Notes under the pieces: generated by a model
Databases searched by the model: none
What the model was told of the DNA's origin: nothing
The model's input: only the letters and a program-made list of their open reading frames with translations
Program-made: the position numbers and the translations under genes
Assembly: GCA_030142905.1 (NCBI GenBank)
Contig: JASJOG010000115.1
Location: 563,001-627,000 of the forward strand
DNA from: Heliopora coerulea
Lineage: Eukaryota > Cnidaria > Anthozoa > Scleralcyonacea > Helioporidae
Reading direction: 5' to 3'
DNA length: 64,000 nucleotides
Part shown: positions 12,801-21,542 of the stretch, piece after piece
Numbering within the stretch: the stretch's first letter is position 1
Layout: every line of letters starts with the position of its first letter

Positions 12801-15800
12801 TTGATCGTGTTTTAAGATGGATAAATACCTCAAACATTGGCTTTAAGCCAGATACATTCCTCAGGGCCTTCGGCCCTTCATGATGTACCTAGCTTAAAGC
12901 CTCTGTTCTTGGTATTTATCCTATACTAAGACACCAGAGTACACCCTTGCCCCTTAACAGATCCAGTTTGATTTTTTTTTATATTTAGCTACCTGAAGTA
13001 TCAAAGGGCAACCCACCACCCTTACGTCCAGGTAAGTTACAGTTGTACTACTTCTGTAGCTGGGGAAGGAGTGATAAAGCCTCCAGGCATATCTGTGGAT
13101 CTCCTGTTTTACAGCACAGTACTCCTGATTTACTATAGAGTTTTGGAGATTGTCAGCATTCCTTTTGGGTATTGAAGGCATTAATTTTCAATGTTTGTAC
13201 ACTAGTTTAGTTTTCATTGAAGTGGGTTATTAAAGTTGCCAGCATTGATTGCAGAAGACAAGTTACATATGGTAACATATTATTGTAAGGTTCAAAAACC
13301 TTGGAATGTTGTTAATTATTGAATAATTTGTACATCCACTTTGAACAAAAAAGACTTTAATTGAGAAGGAAAAAATATTCAGCTGTTCAAAATATAACCC
13401 TCTTTATTTCACAGTTAATAACTTTTGCAAACATGACAATGTTTTCACTTCTAGCTTACCATGGTATGCCAGTAATTCAACCTACTCGTACCCAGCAAGC
13501 CATGCAAGCACCAATTAATCAACATGGAACCACCCAACAAACGTCAACGGTAGGGCATAGATAGCAGCTATTTCAAAATTCAGAGTAATATTCTTCAATC
13601 TATGCACTCCCGTCAGCTTTATGAAGCTGTAAAAGATGTCAGTTCTTTTTCACAGAACAAATAACAACCCATGGTATGCCATGCCATGCATACACTCAAT
13701 CATAACCACACAATCCTATACACAACTCTCATTTTAACCCACTCCTGTTGACAGCCTTCATTTCTTTTCAGCTGAATAAAATTTTCATAAGTTGGCCAGT
13801 ATAAAATTAATAAAGACAGTCCAAGGCAGGAGTGGCTTTACACAGTCAGCTTATGGATTTCTCTATTTCTTGTACAGTGTAAATAATCATGCATTGGTTT
13901 CTTGTACTGATTCTTTGTTCAGTATGGCTTGAGCTTGTAGGGTTAGTACAAGTGTATGAACCAGAATCTCTGTTGTTTCACTTATATTTCTACATCTCTA
14001 TTGCTATTTACTGTAACAGGATATTAAATGAAAGTACAATAATCAGGATTTCTAAGACCCCCTTGAAAATTTTGATATCCAACCAGTTGAATTTCACTTT
14101 CCAAAACCAAGGCAAAATTTACAATTCTAGTGCACTGATTGATCAAACTGTTTGACTTCAGAGACCTTCAGTAATAATTCAAGTTGATGGACCAAATGAC
14201 AGTGATAGTGAAGATGATGATGACGATGATGATGATGATTCCAATGATTTTAGCCATGATGATAATGAAGATGGTGAAGACAAACCCGAGGTAATGTAAA
14301 TTAATCACATCAACTTCTGGTCGAACTGCCAACCTAGTTTACGGTAACGATTTTTCTTTATCGTCCACAAGAATATACAGTGACCGGTATACCAGGGCAC
14401 CAAGAAAGTTTTGTTCAGTTCTCATTTTAAGCAATTTGTTTCTCCCCATATTTTCAACCTACGTAACCGTTCCTATTAAATTTAATGCACCTAGTGTTTT
14501 TGTTTTGTTGCTTTTTTTTTTTTCAAAGAAATAATCATTTACTTCTCAGGAAGATCCTGATCCTTTGAACTCTGATGATGATGTTAGTGATGAAGACACT
14601 TCAGATCTTTTTGACACAGATAATGTGGTGGTTTGTCAGTTTGATAGGGTATGGCTATTTCTTTGTCCTTTCTGTCACCACTTCTTGCGTTGTATTTTTT
14701 TAGTTCAACATGTTATATCTTAATTCTTTAAAAGCTTGCATTTTGACGAAAATATAGCACCATTTGTGACTCACACAGTGCGTGTACCACAAATTGTGTA
14801 AAGTTTTAAAGTAAAGTTTCATGGTTTCGTCAAATATAAGTAAAAAGTCATTTTAACTTGGCCCTTAGGAGGGTCCATTTATAATTTCATTCTTGTTATT
14901 CAAGGTAAATTTCTTTCAGCGCAACGAGAGGGAGGGAGAGGTGTTGGGGTTATTGGGCTTCAGATTTCTTTTTTATCCTTCAAAAACAGTCGTGATCTGA
15001 CCTGATGAAGAACACTCAGTCCCAACCTCCACCGTGTTATGACGTCGTATGCGTCTCTAAAGGGAGTTTAGGCTCCTCAAGATCTACGACGTCCCATAAG
15101 ATTTTGGTATTTAAAGAAACCACGGCTTCTTGACCACCATGCTTGATATTTGTGGCTTGTTTAATGACTCCTGAAACGCTTCAATCTTCCTAAAGCGAAT
15201 GCAAGTTCAATCTTAATTAACTGGGTTTTTTTCACTCATCAAGCTGACGTCTTCCTCAAAGTCGTCAAAGTTGTCCCGATAGCATTGTACGCACAACGCG
15301 GAGAGTGTTCAGAATGCTCTGGATAACAAAAATTATTTATTCTCTTTGTTTTGCATGAAAAATTCTTTTGTTTAAAGGACTCGTCGTTCAAGTTGACGTC
15401 GTAGATCGTAAATTCCCTTTTACTAAAACTGCGACGGCAATGGTGATGAACGAGACACTTTAAACATGGAAAAGAAATCGACGATCAATGGCGTAATCGA
15501 TTCTGCATGTTCTTTTCCTCATTCTTGAATTTTATTTGAATCAGTAATGGTGCTTAGTGAATTTGTTGTTCATCAAAAAAGTGGAAGGTTTTATAGGTTT
15601 TCAGTCTGTCATTGTCATCAAAGCATAGAAATGCTTTCAGTCAAGTTGTATCCTGGAACCACTAGGCCGTCTGGGATACTCTCACGGCTAAACTTTATAC
15701 GTACTCCTTATTCTGAAGGAGTTCAATTGTGAGGACACAAAGTCTTCTTACACATTGCTGTCGCGGTTACGTAGATTAGCTTGTGGGTGAACAGACAACA

Positions 15801-16956
15801 ACAGTGGTTTATCGTACAGAAAAAAAAACACTTTTACAGGTAAAACAAGGGTTTTTTTGAGGAAGAGAAGTTAAAAAGTTCTGTCCTATAGATAGTTATT
15901 CGATATATTGTCATTGGCTCAGTTTCTTTTGTTGTCAGGAAGTTGATAAATAACTTATCATCCTCATAAACTTATTCGTGAGGTTGATATCTAGCAAATG
16001 AACGACCAGGCGGAAAGCGTAATCTTGTTATAAAAATTAATGCCCAGCAAAAGATTTTAAATAAGCCCATAATAGCGAACACGTTGAGGTAAAGATTTAA
16101 TGATCTAACGTTTCGTTGCCATTCCTGCAACGTCATCAGAGAATGAAAATATGATACAAGTTTCGACTTACATACCAGAATAGCAACAACACGTTGCACC
16201 ATTACTTGTTTCTTATCTCAATGTGTTCGTTATTGTGGGCTTATTTAAAATCATTTGCTGGGCATTTAATTTTTATAACAAGGATGATATCTACTTATCA
16301 ACCTGTAAATCTTATAGATCGCTCAACCAGTCACTTGCAGATATTAAAAACGACTTAAAACGTAAACACATGATCCATCAACACATGCAAACAAACACGG
16401 CAACATTTATTCCACAAGTAAGCACCATTGCCCACAATATTTCTTTTGGAAACTTTAAATTACCACGATCATATGCAAAAATTCATCGGTCTTATTCCAG
16501 AAAATAGAAATGTCTGGAAAGAAAGTCCACTGAGATAAGCCAAACTTTGCTAAATTAGTTTTAGAAAGCCTCAGCAATGTTGATAGAAGGCGGTTATATA
16601 CCTTTAGGCAATATATCACCTTTCAGGCTTCGCACGCAGGTTCATATATCGCTTAAACACCTCGGTTACGGTGTATAACCTTTTCGTAATGTTTTACGAC
16701 GACAATAACCTGAGTGAGTTAGTGTAAACCCACTTGTACTATTGATACCTTTTCTTACCGTATATTCACTACCGCTGATTTTCTTTTCTTCATCGTTTTA
16801 TTGAACATTCCATTGATTGTTTGTTAATTACACTAGCTTGTGTTTTAGATTACGAGAAGTAAGAATAAGTGGAAATTTCATCTCAAAGATGGAATCATGA
16901 ACTTGAACGGAAGGGATTACGTTTTTCAGAAAGCCAATGGGGAGGCCGAGTGGTAG
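9811..16956 (+). CDS. GTF2A1: Transcription initiation factor IIA alpha/beta precursor
   Basis: Large subunit of TFIIA, which stabilises TBP on TATA DNA in the nucleus. Nine exons: 9811-9834, 9908-10009, 11404-11551, 11803-11912, 12989-13031, 13455-13549, 14162-14290, 14550-14648, 16849-16956. Every junction is GT/AG and phase-compatible, giving 285 residues. Residues 8-60 form the helical domain (KVYGYVIEEV, FLNDGVDEQVLQELKQ, then IWESKVSQSRAV). The middle is a Gln/Pro-rich linker, shorter than in vertebrates. Residues 181-184 are QVDG, the taspase-1 site that separates alpha from beta, followed by an acidic run with nine Asp in a row. The C-terminal beta domain (DTDNVVVCQFDR, NKWKFHLKDGIMNLNGRDYV, ...AEW) is nearly identical to human. 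The start gives MAHHHHNV before the conserved domain. It is chosen because it is in phase with a GTAAGG donor and has GGAAATGG context. Confidence 0.93.
10703..10907 (-). repeat. tRNA-derived SINE-like repeat, copy A
   Basis: In GTF2A1 intron 2, minus strand. The box A-like TAGCTCAATGG (10852-10862) is followed by a box B-like GGTTGCGGGTTTGATCC (10809-10825), then TGGGGCTCAGAAGTC and AGCTTGACGA...CCAAGCTCTCACACTTCTAAA. It has a short head before the tRNA part (TTAGCTCACCATCT). Head to head with copy B. Too diverged and extended for a functional tRNA gene. Confidence 0.6.
10908..11150 (+). repeat. tRNA-derived SINE-like repeat, copy B
   Basis: The same unit on the plus strand: head CTTAGATCACCATCT, box A-like TAGTTCAATGG (10980-10990), decayed box B GTTGTAGGTCGGATACCC, then CTGGGGCTCAGAAATCATTT and CCAAGCTCTCACACTTCTAAAA near the end. 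Confidence 0.6.
11151..11346 (+). repeat. tRNA-derived SINE-like repeat, copy C
   Basis: Directly follows copy B in the same orientation, with a ~240-bp period. Box A-like TAGCTCAATGG (11223-11233); box B AGGTTCAATCCC, the best preserved of the three; then CTGGGGCTCAGAAGTCATTT. The 3' part is shorter than in copy B. Confidence 0.6.
12257..12440 (+). repeat. Degenerate (ATC)n tract in GTF2A1 intron 4
   Basis: About 180 bp of imperfect ATC/CAT triplets (ATCATCACTATCATCAT and similar), interrupted throughout. It gives spurious Met/Ile-rich reading frames on the minus strand. Confidence 0.7.
12503..12572 (-). mobile_element. TTAA-element remnant in GTF2A1 intron 4
   Basis: GGCTCATCCTGGTGACAAGTAAAATCATCTGGTGTGTTTAGCCAGAATTAAAA matches, inverted, the interior of the copies at 1911 and 3701. 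Ends are lost. Confidence 0.35.
12819..12921. mobile_element. Foldback (hairpin) element in GTF2A1 intron 4
   Basis: About 103 bp that folds on itself almost end to end. The ends are GGATAAATACC and GGTATTTATCC, inner arms CTTTAAGC...GCTTAAAG and TACATTCCTCA...TCATGATGTA, and the centre is the near-perfect AGGGCC-TTC-GGCCCT. Non-coding. The following 12922-12961 (CACCAGAGTACACCCTTGCC...TTAAC) looks like another TTAA-element scrap. Confidence 0.65.
15059..15421. mobile_element. Putative non-autonomous TIR element in GTF2A1 intron 8
   Basis: Left end AAAGGGAGTTTA...GATCTACGACGTC (15059-15093) and right end GACGTCGTAGATCGTAAATTCCCTTTT (15395-15421) are inverted copies; the left one carries a ~9-base insertion. 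TA dinucleotides flank both ends, so a TA target duplication is possible. The interior (~300 bp) has no gene. Superfamily not assigned. Confidence 0.5.
15995..16300. mobile_element. Inverted pair of Penelope-like fragments with a hammerhead-like motif
   Basis: The minus arm (15995-16092) and plus arm (16214-16300) are inverted copies of ~75 bp sharing GGGCTTATTTAAAAT, TTGCTGGGCATT and TTTTTATAACAAG. Between them, on the minus strand at 16109-16139, is CTGATGA, then a 6-bp stem CGTTGC/GCAACG around AGGAATG, then AAACG. This resembles the hammerhead-type motif of Penelope-like retroelements. I cannot find a good stem I, so activity is doubtful. The short reading frames over both arms are mirror images and not genes. 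Confidence 0.45.
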
Positions 16957-17334
16957 CTGAGGACACTTTCGCAACGCAAGTACCGTAATTAATGAACTGC
17001 AGCTGAACTAAGCCAAGTAGAATGTTGACTGCTGAAGTAGAGCGCTGATTAACGCACTATATCTTTGACTAAATCAAGGAGAGCTTTGGTGTTTTAAGAA
17101 AGACGTGGTGAGGTAGCTTGCTAAAAATGCTTTTGGGACTGGATATAAAATTTTGAGGAAAAATTTAAGAACATCTTTGTGTAGATGGAAGGAATATAAA
17201 TTTAAACTTATTGAACGTGTAGAATTTAATGGATAATTCCATACGACTAGAATGGTTATTTAAAAAAAAACCCAGTTTATTCTTTATATGAAGGGCTTTC
17301 AACTGCTTACATTAAGTCTTTCGCAGGTTGAAGC

Positions 17335-17432
<98 letters not shown>

Positions 17433-18304
17433 GATGTTCGACATCGTTCTATTGGAAAAAGCAAAATCCGATGAAAAGCGACACTATGAAAAACCTAAAA
17501 TTTAGATTAACAAACGAGACAAAAAGTTTAAATGGTTAATTACAAAGTCATCTTCAGACTTCAGTCACTTGGTTTGAAGATGACGTAATAAAAATTTATC
17601 ATTTCAACTTTTCGTCTTGTTTTTAACATACTTGTTAGGTGTTTCAAGGCGTTGCTTTTCTTCGGATTTTGCTTTGTTTTATTTTTCTAAAAGTTCTTGG
17701 CTGGACCAGAGTACATGGTTCTCCCCAGCCAAAAACGAGTAAGTGCCGGCTAAAATCAAGGAGTAAAGAACGACGCCCCCAACCCTCCTCCATACAACAG
17801 TGCAGGAAATGACGAAATGCATGTGTCATTCATAGTGTCGTTTCTTTTTCATCGCTGGTACTGAGTTAATATCGCTGGTTTCTAGACTCTGACTGTCGCC
17901 ATTGAGGTAGATTTGTGCTGGTTGTCAAATGTTAGAGCTGGTATGACTCGAACTGAGTGAGAATCCCGGTTCTATTTAACATCTTTCTCGTTTATTCCAA
18001 ACCCGTACTGCAGACTGGTGATTAACGCTTGTCATGCTGCAAAAAGTTATTCTGTGGTTTCCTTGAAGTATACTTTTCCTTTTTATTCGTTGAAGCAGTT
18101 TTTATTTTAATACTAAGCAGCCATAAAGTCCTCCGATTCCGAATTCCCGGCTGGACCAGTTCAACACCGAAATTTCGGTCGTTTTAAGTGGTCGGAAAAT
18201 TTCTATTAAAACATAAACGGGTTAACCAATGTTTTACGTTAAGGTAAAACACCGTGACCCCTTATCCTTTAACCGCTTCAAAATATCTTTTGACCCCTTC
18301 AAAG
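16957..18304 (+). other. Gene-free spacer after GTF2A1 with a (TA)14(TG)33 microsatellite
   Basis: No exon seen. The first part should contain the GTF2A1 3' UTR, but no AATAAA sits close to the stop. 17335-17362 is (TA)14 and 17363-17428 is (TG)33, both perfect. A small hairpin, GTCATCTTCA...TGAAGATGAC, lies at ~17548-17585. The minus-strand reading frame 17644-17829 has no recognisable product. Confidence 0.6.
17335..17428 (+). repeat. Compound microsatellite (TA)14(TG)33
   Basis: A perfect run of TA then TG dinucleotides. The alternating purine/pyrimidine tract can adopt Z-DNA and is expected to vary in length between individuals. Confidence 0.95.
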
Positions 18305-18425
18305 TGATGCAAATCAGTGCAAATCGATATCATGTGGCATAAACCTCTATTTTCACCTTGTTTTGAATGTCTCAGATTCGTCGAAAACGCGTGAAAAAAA
18401 CCCACGTGTTAACCCCTTTTACTTC
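18305..18425 (+). repeat. Diverged solitary monomer of the downstream 168-bp satellite, left part
   Basis: AAATCAGTGCAAATCGATAT, CATAAACCTCTATTTTCACC, then GTCGAAAACGCGTGAAAAA and GTTAACCCCTTTTACTT follow, in order and spacing, the satellite blocks AAATCACTGCAAAACTAG, AATAAACTTTCATATTC, GTCGAAAAATCGTGAAAAA and GTTAACCCCTTTACTT. It lies 2.3 kb outside the array. Confidence 0.6.
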
Positions 18426-18700
18426 ATTTTAGTCGGTAAGGTCGGTTAGACGTCACAGCAACATTAAAAATGTGACAAGAAGTTAAAATAATAACAAAAG
18501 TTATGTCTACTCGAGCGTGAAATGAAAGAATAAGAAAATAAATAAATATAAAAATAGCTTAAAAACATAAATCATTCGGTAAAATACTTAAAAATCTTAG
18601 TTTTAAATGTCTCTAAAGAATTACTTTCAACAATGTCTTTCGGTAGTTTGTTCCACGTCCTCAGGGTGCGTGGGAAAAAGGAATAAAAACATACATCCTT
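18426..18700 (-). mobile_element. 3' fragment of a non-LTR retrotransposon (LINE)
   Basis: On the minus strand ~18700-18573 encodes the very C-terminus of a LINE reverse-transcriptase protein: ...CFYSFFPRTLRTWNKLP, KDIVESNSLETFKTKI and FKYFTE, then TGA at 18575-18573. This ending is typical of CR1/jockey-like elements. A ~150-bp 3' tail follows to 18426. Everything upstream of the C-terminus is missing (5' truncation). Confidence 0.65.
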
Positions 18701-18830
18701 TTTTCTGAAATTATTCGACCTCCAAAATTCACGACAGTTCTAGCCTCAAATGACTGAGATCAATGTGAAACTACTTTGCTTTGGGTAATCTTTTATATTT
18801 TCAGCTTGTTTCGAAACTTCAACGAAAAGG
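18698..18830 (+). repeat. Diverged satellite monomer, part right of the LINE
   Basis: TTTTTTCTGAAATTATTCGACC, GACTGAGATCAATGTGAAACTA, GGGTAATCTTTTATATTTTC and TTTCGAAACTTC follow the order of the left-edge satellite monomers at 20750-20880 (TTTTTTCGAAATTTTTCGAC, ACTGAAATCAATGCCAAAC, CCTAATCTTTCATATTC). It continues where the relic at 18305-18425 stops. Confidence 0.55.
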
Positions 18831-19973
18831 AGTTAGGCAAAGAGCTGCGATCGAGACCCACTCTCTCGTCCCCTAACAAAGTTATCATCCAAAAAAAAAA
18901 AAAAAAAAAAAAAGAAGTTATCCGGTTGTCATGCGCAGTGTTTTTTCTCAAACAGAGTGCACGTGTGTTGACTTCAACATGTGCAAATTCTGAAAAGTTT
19001 TCAACTCGATTTTATAATAAACTATGGAAGTTACACTTCGAAAACAGAAATTTTTACTTTGCCAGTTGATCAATGAAAGGCTAAAAGAATTGTTAAGCGA
19101 GCGACTGGCTTTATTCCTGCTGAAGGAGAACTTAACGAAGCCCATGAATTCTTGAAACGTTCAAGAACCCTCTGAGGTGACGGTCTTTCTGTAAGTAATC
19201 TTATGATATTTTGAGATAACATATACTAAACTAGGAGTTATATTTGGTACAGTGTAACTGTATTAAAAATACTCTGCGAAAGCCTTGTAAATGCTGACGC
19301 TAAATAGTACTATTTCCCTAAAGATCTGCTCTATTTTAGCTGTTAGGTCAAAAGAGCACCAACCTTCGTGTAACATGGACTTTAGTCAGTACATTGTCCA
19401 CTTACACCTTTTTCCCCTCATTAAACAGAATAAAACTTTTCCAAACTGTTTATCATTAAGTTTGCAGGAAGGGTTTACCCAAGATTATATGCTTTGATCA
19501 TAATCGAGAATTTGTATTCGTTTGAATTAAAGTTGCCTCCATGATAAAAATTTAGTACAAAATTCTGTTTTCGACAGTTGTATTAAAATAATGATACGTA
19601 TTGCTTCTTATGCAATATTAGTGTTTGTGTTTTAATTATGGTTGCTGCTATGTAATATTTTAGTTTAGGGTTTGTGGGTTTATTGAGTCATAAAGAAAAC
19701 CCAGTTATGTTTACAGTAAATGCTCTATTAAGTCCCCTCCCATCTCTATTAAGGCCCCATCTGTAATAATCCTTCCCCTCTAGAGCTTCAAGTTTTTAAT
19801 AAGCCCCCCACCCCCAACAAAAGCTCAATAAAGATGGCAACTTAGGACTGGTTAGAATTGCACCATATCCTTGATCTCAACATTTCCAACTTCCAAGTTC
19901 ACATGAGACAGTTTCAGTACTTTCTTATCAAGTTCTGTTTTCAATATATCAATAATAAGCAATTGTTGTATGA
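18831..19973. other. Gene-free AT-rich spacer
   Basis: No exon, RNA gene or full element recognised. 18891-18913 is a run of 23 A. 19725-19815 holds repeated CTATTAAG plus C-rich blocks (CTATTAAGTCCCCTCCC, CTATTAAGGCCCC, AATAAGCCCCCCACCCCC), probably a decayed dispersed repeat. Confidence 0.5.
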
Positions 19974-20093
19974 GGCTGAGCATGATATTAAGAATCATCC
20001 AGACCAAGGTCAATGTTATTTACTGAAGCTGAAAGCTAAGGCAAATAACCTTGACCAAGGTCTGGATAATTCTTGATAATATGCATAAGCTGA
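19974..20093. repeat. Long imperfect hairpin (foldback)
   Basis: Two ~57-base arms facing each other with almost no loop. The left arm contains AAGAATCATCCAGACCAAGG and CAATGTTATTT; the right arm is its reverse complement with few mismatches (CCTTGACCAAGG, CTGGATAATTCTT). It could be a foldback MITE. A microRNA-type precursor is possible but unsupported. Confidence 0.6.
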
Positions 20094-20159
20094 ATCCATT
20101 AATTGTTTTATTATACATTCAAAACAGCAATAGATGCAAAAAAAGATTTGTAGCAGGGA

Positions 20160-20522
20160 CTTGTGTGATTAACTTTCCCTGTCTGGTTATAGTTCGAGAT
20201 CTGTAAAAAAAATGAGACTAATCTTGCTTGGAAAGAGTTATTTGACATAATTATCACTCCTTCCTGGCAGGATGTCTCCTGTTAACTAGAAATAGTGTCT
20301 GGTTTTAGCTGAAGATCAGTAATAACAGGACACACAGTGATCCTGCTGGGAAAGAGTTAGTTCAGGTAATTATAACTCCTTCCTTGCAGGATGACTTTTT
20401 TTAACTGTAAAATGTGTCTGGTTTAACCTGCAGGTTAGTTATAAAAATTAATATGAGGCTGATCCTACCAGAAAAGGGTGATTTAAGATAATTATAACTC
20501 CTTCCTCGCAGGATGTCTCCCC
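20160..20522 (+). repeat. Three-copy ~120-bp tandem repeat
   Basis: Each copy has GTGTCTGGTT, a GGTTAGT/AGATCAGTA-like block, GATCCTGCTGGGAAAGAGTTA, then ATAATTATAACTCCTTCCTNGCAGGATG. The last block recurs at ~20253, ~20373 and ~20493, a period of ~120 bp. It abuts the TTAA-element remnant and then the satellite array. Confidence 0.7.
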
Positions 20523-20630
20523 TTAACCCATTGAGAAAAGGAAAGTCCACACTCTATCCCATGTTTAATTCTGTCCAACCCAAGTTGATTTTACTCAAGG
20601 GAATAAGCCCTGCCTATTAATTACTTAATA
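20523..20630 (+). mobile_element. TTAA-ended element remnant next to the satellite array
   Basis: TTAACCCATTGAGAAAAGG, then TGATTTTACTCAAGGGAATAAGCCCTGCC and TTAATTACTTAATAG. The left end and block order match the copies at 1911 and 3701; the right end is decayed. Confidence 0.45.
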
Positions 20631-20644
20631 GTTTATAATTATCT

Positions 20645-21188
20645 TACATAAATGCCAAACTACTTTATTTTTGCTAACCTTTCATATTCTCAGATTTAAA
20701 AACTTTGAAATAGGTCGAAAAATAGACAAAAACCGTGGGTTAACCCCTTTACATTTTTTCGAAATTTTTCGACTTCAAACATTGCCCTCGATTTTACGTT
20801 AAAATAACTGAAATCAATGCCAAACGAGTTTATTTTGCCTAATCTTTCATATTCTGACCTTATTTTGAAAGTTTGAAGTTGGTCGAAAATGGTCAAAAAC
20901 CGTAGGTTAACCCCTTTACTTTTTTTCGAAGTTTTTCGACCTCAATTATTGTCCTTAATTTTACGTTATAAGGACTAAAATCAATGCCAAACTAGTTTAT
21001 TTTGCCTAATCTTTCATATTCTGACCTTCTTATGAAACTATGAAATTAGTCGAAAAATAAACAAAAACCGTGGGTTAACCCATTTACATTTTTCCGAAAT
21101 TTTTTGACATCAAATATTGCCCTTAATTTTACGTTATAAGGACTGAAATCAATGCCAAACTAGTTTAATTGACCTAATCTTCCATATT
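20645..21188 (+). repeat. Diverged left edge of the satellite array
   Basis: About three monomers of a distinct subtype: TTCGACNTCAAA replaces CCACCTAAA, ATTTTACGTTA replaces AATTTCGCTT, AATCAATGCCAAAC replaces AATCACTGCAAAAC, and TTTTGCCTAATC replaces CTATGCAATAAAC. Spacing is still 167-168. This is the subtype most like the split relic at 18305-18830, so it is probably the older form. Confidence 0.85.
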
Positions 21189-21542
21189 ATGCATTTATTT
21201 CGAAACTTAGAAATTGGTAGAAAAATCGTGAAAAACCAAAGGTTAACCCCTTTACTTTTTGGTCAAATTTTTCCACCTAAAATTTTCAACGTGATTTCGC
21301 TCAAAAACCACTCAAATCAATGCAAAACTAGTTCCTATGCAATAAACTTTCATATTCTGCACTTATTTCGAAAGTTGGAAATTGGTCGAAAAATCGTGAA
21401 AAACCAAACGTTAACCCCTTTATTTTTTGGTCAAATTTTTCCACCTAAAATTTTCAACGTGACTTCGCTCAAAAACCACTGAAATTAATGCAAAACTAAT
21501 TCCTATGCAATAAACTTTCATATTCTGCACTTATTTCTATAG

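Noticed and set aside
13889..14155. 88-residue hydrophobic reading frame
   Set aside because: It lies in GTF2A1 intron 6, ends at the acceptor of exon 7 and resembles no known family.
15972..16507. Two reading frames of 76 and 94 residues in GTF2A1 intron 8
   Set aside because: They read the two arms of one inverted repeat in opposite directions, giving the same peptide (GLFKI-CWA), so they are repeat sequence, not genes.
17288..17539. 83-residue reading frame
   Set aside because: It is mostly the TA/TG microsatellite read as Tyr-Ile and Cys-Val repeats.
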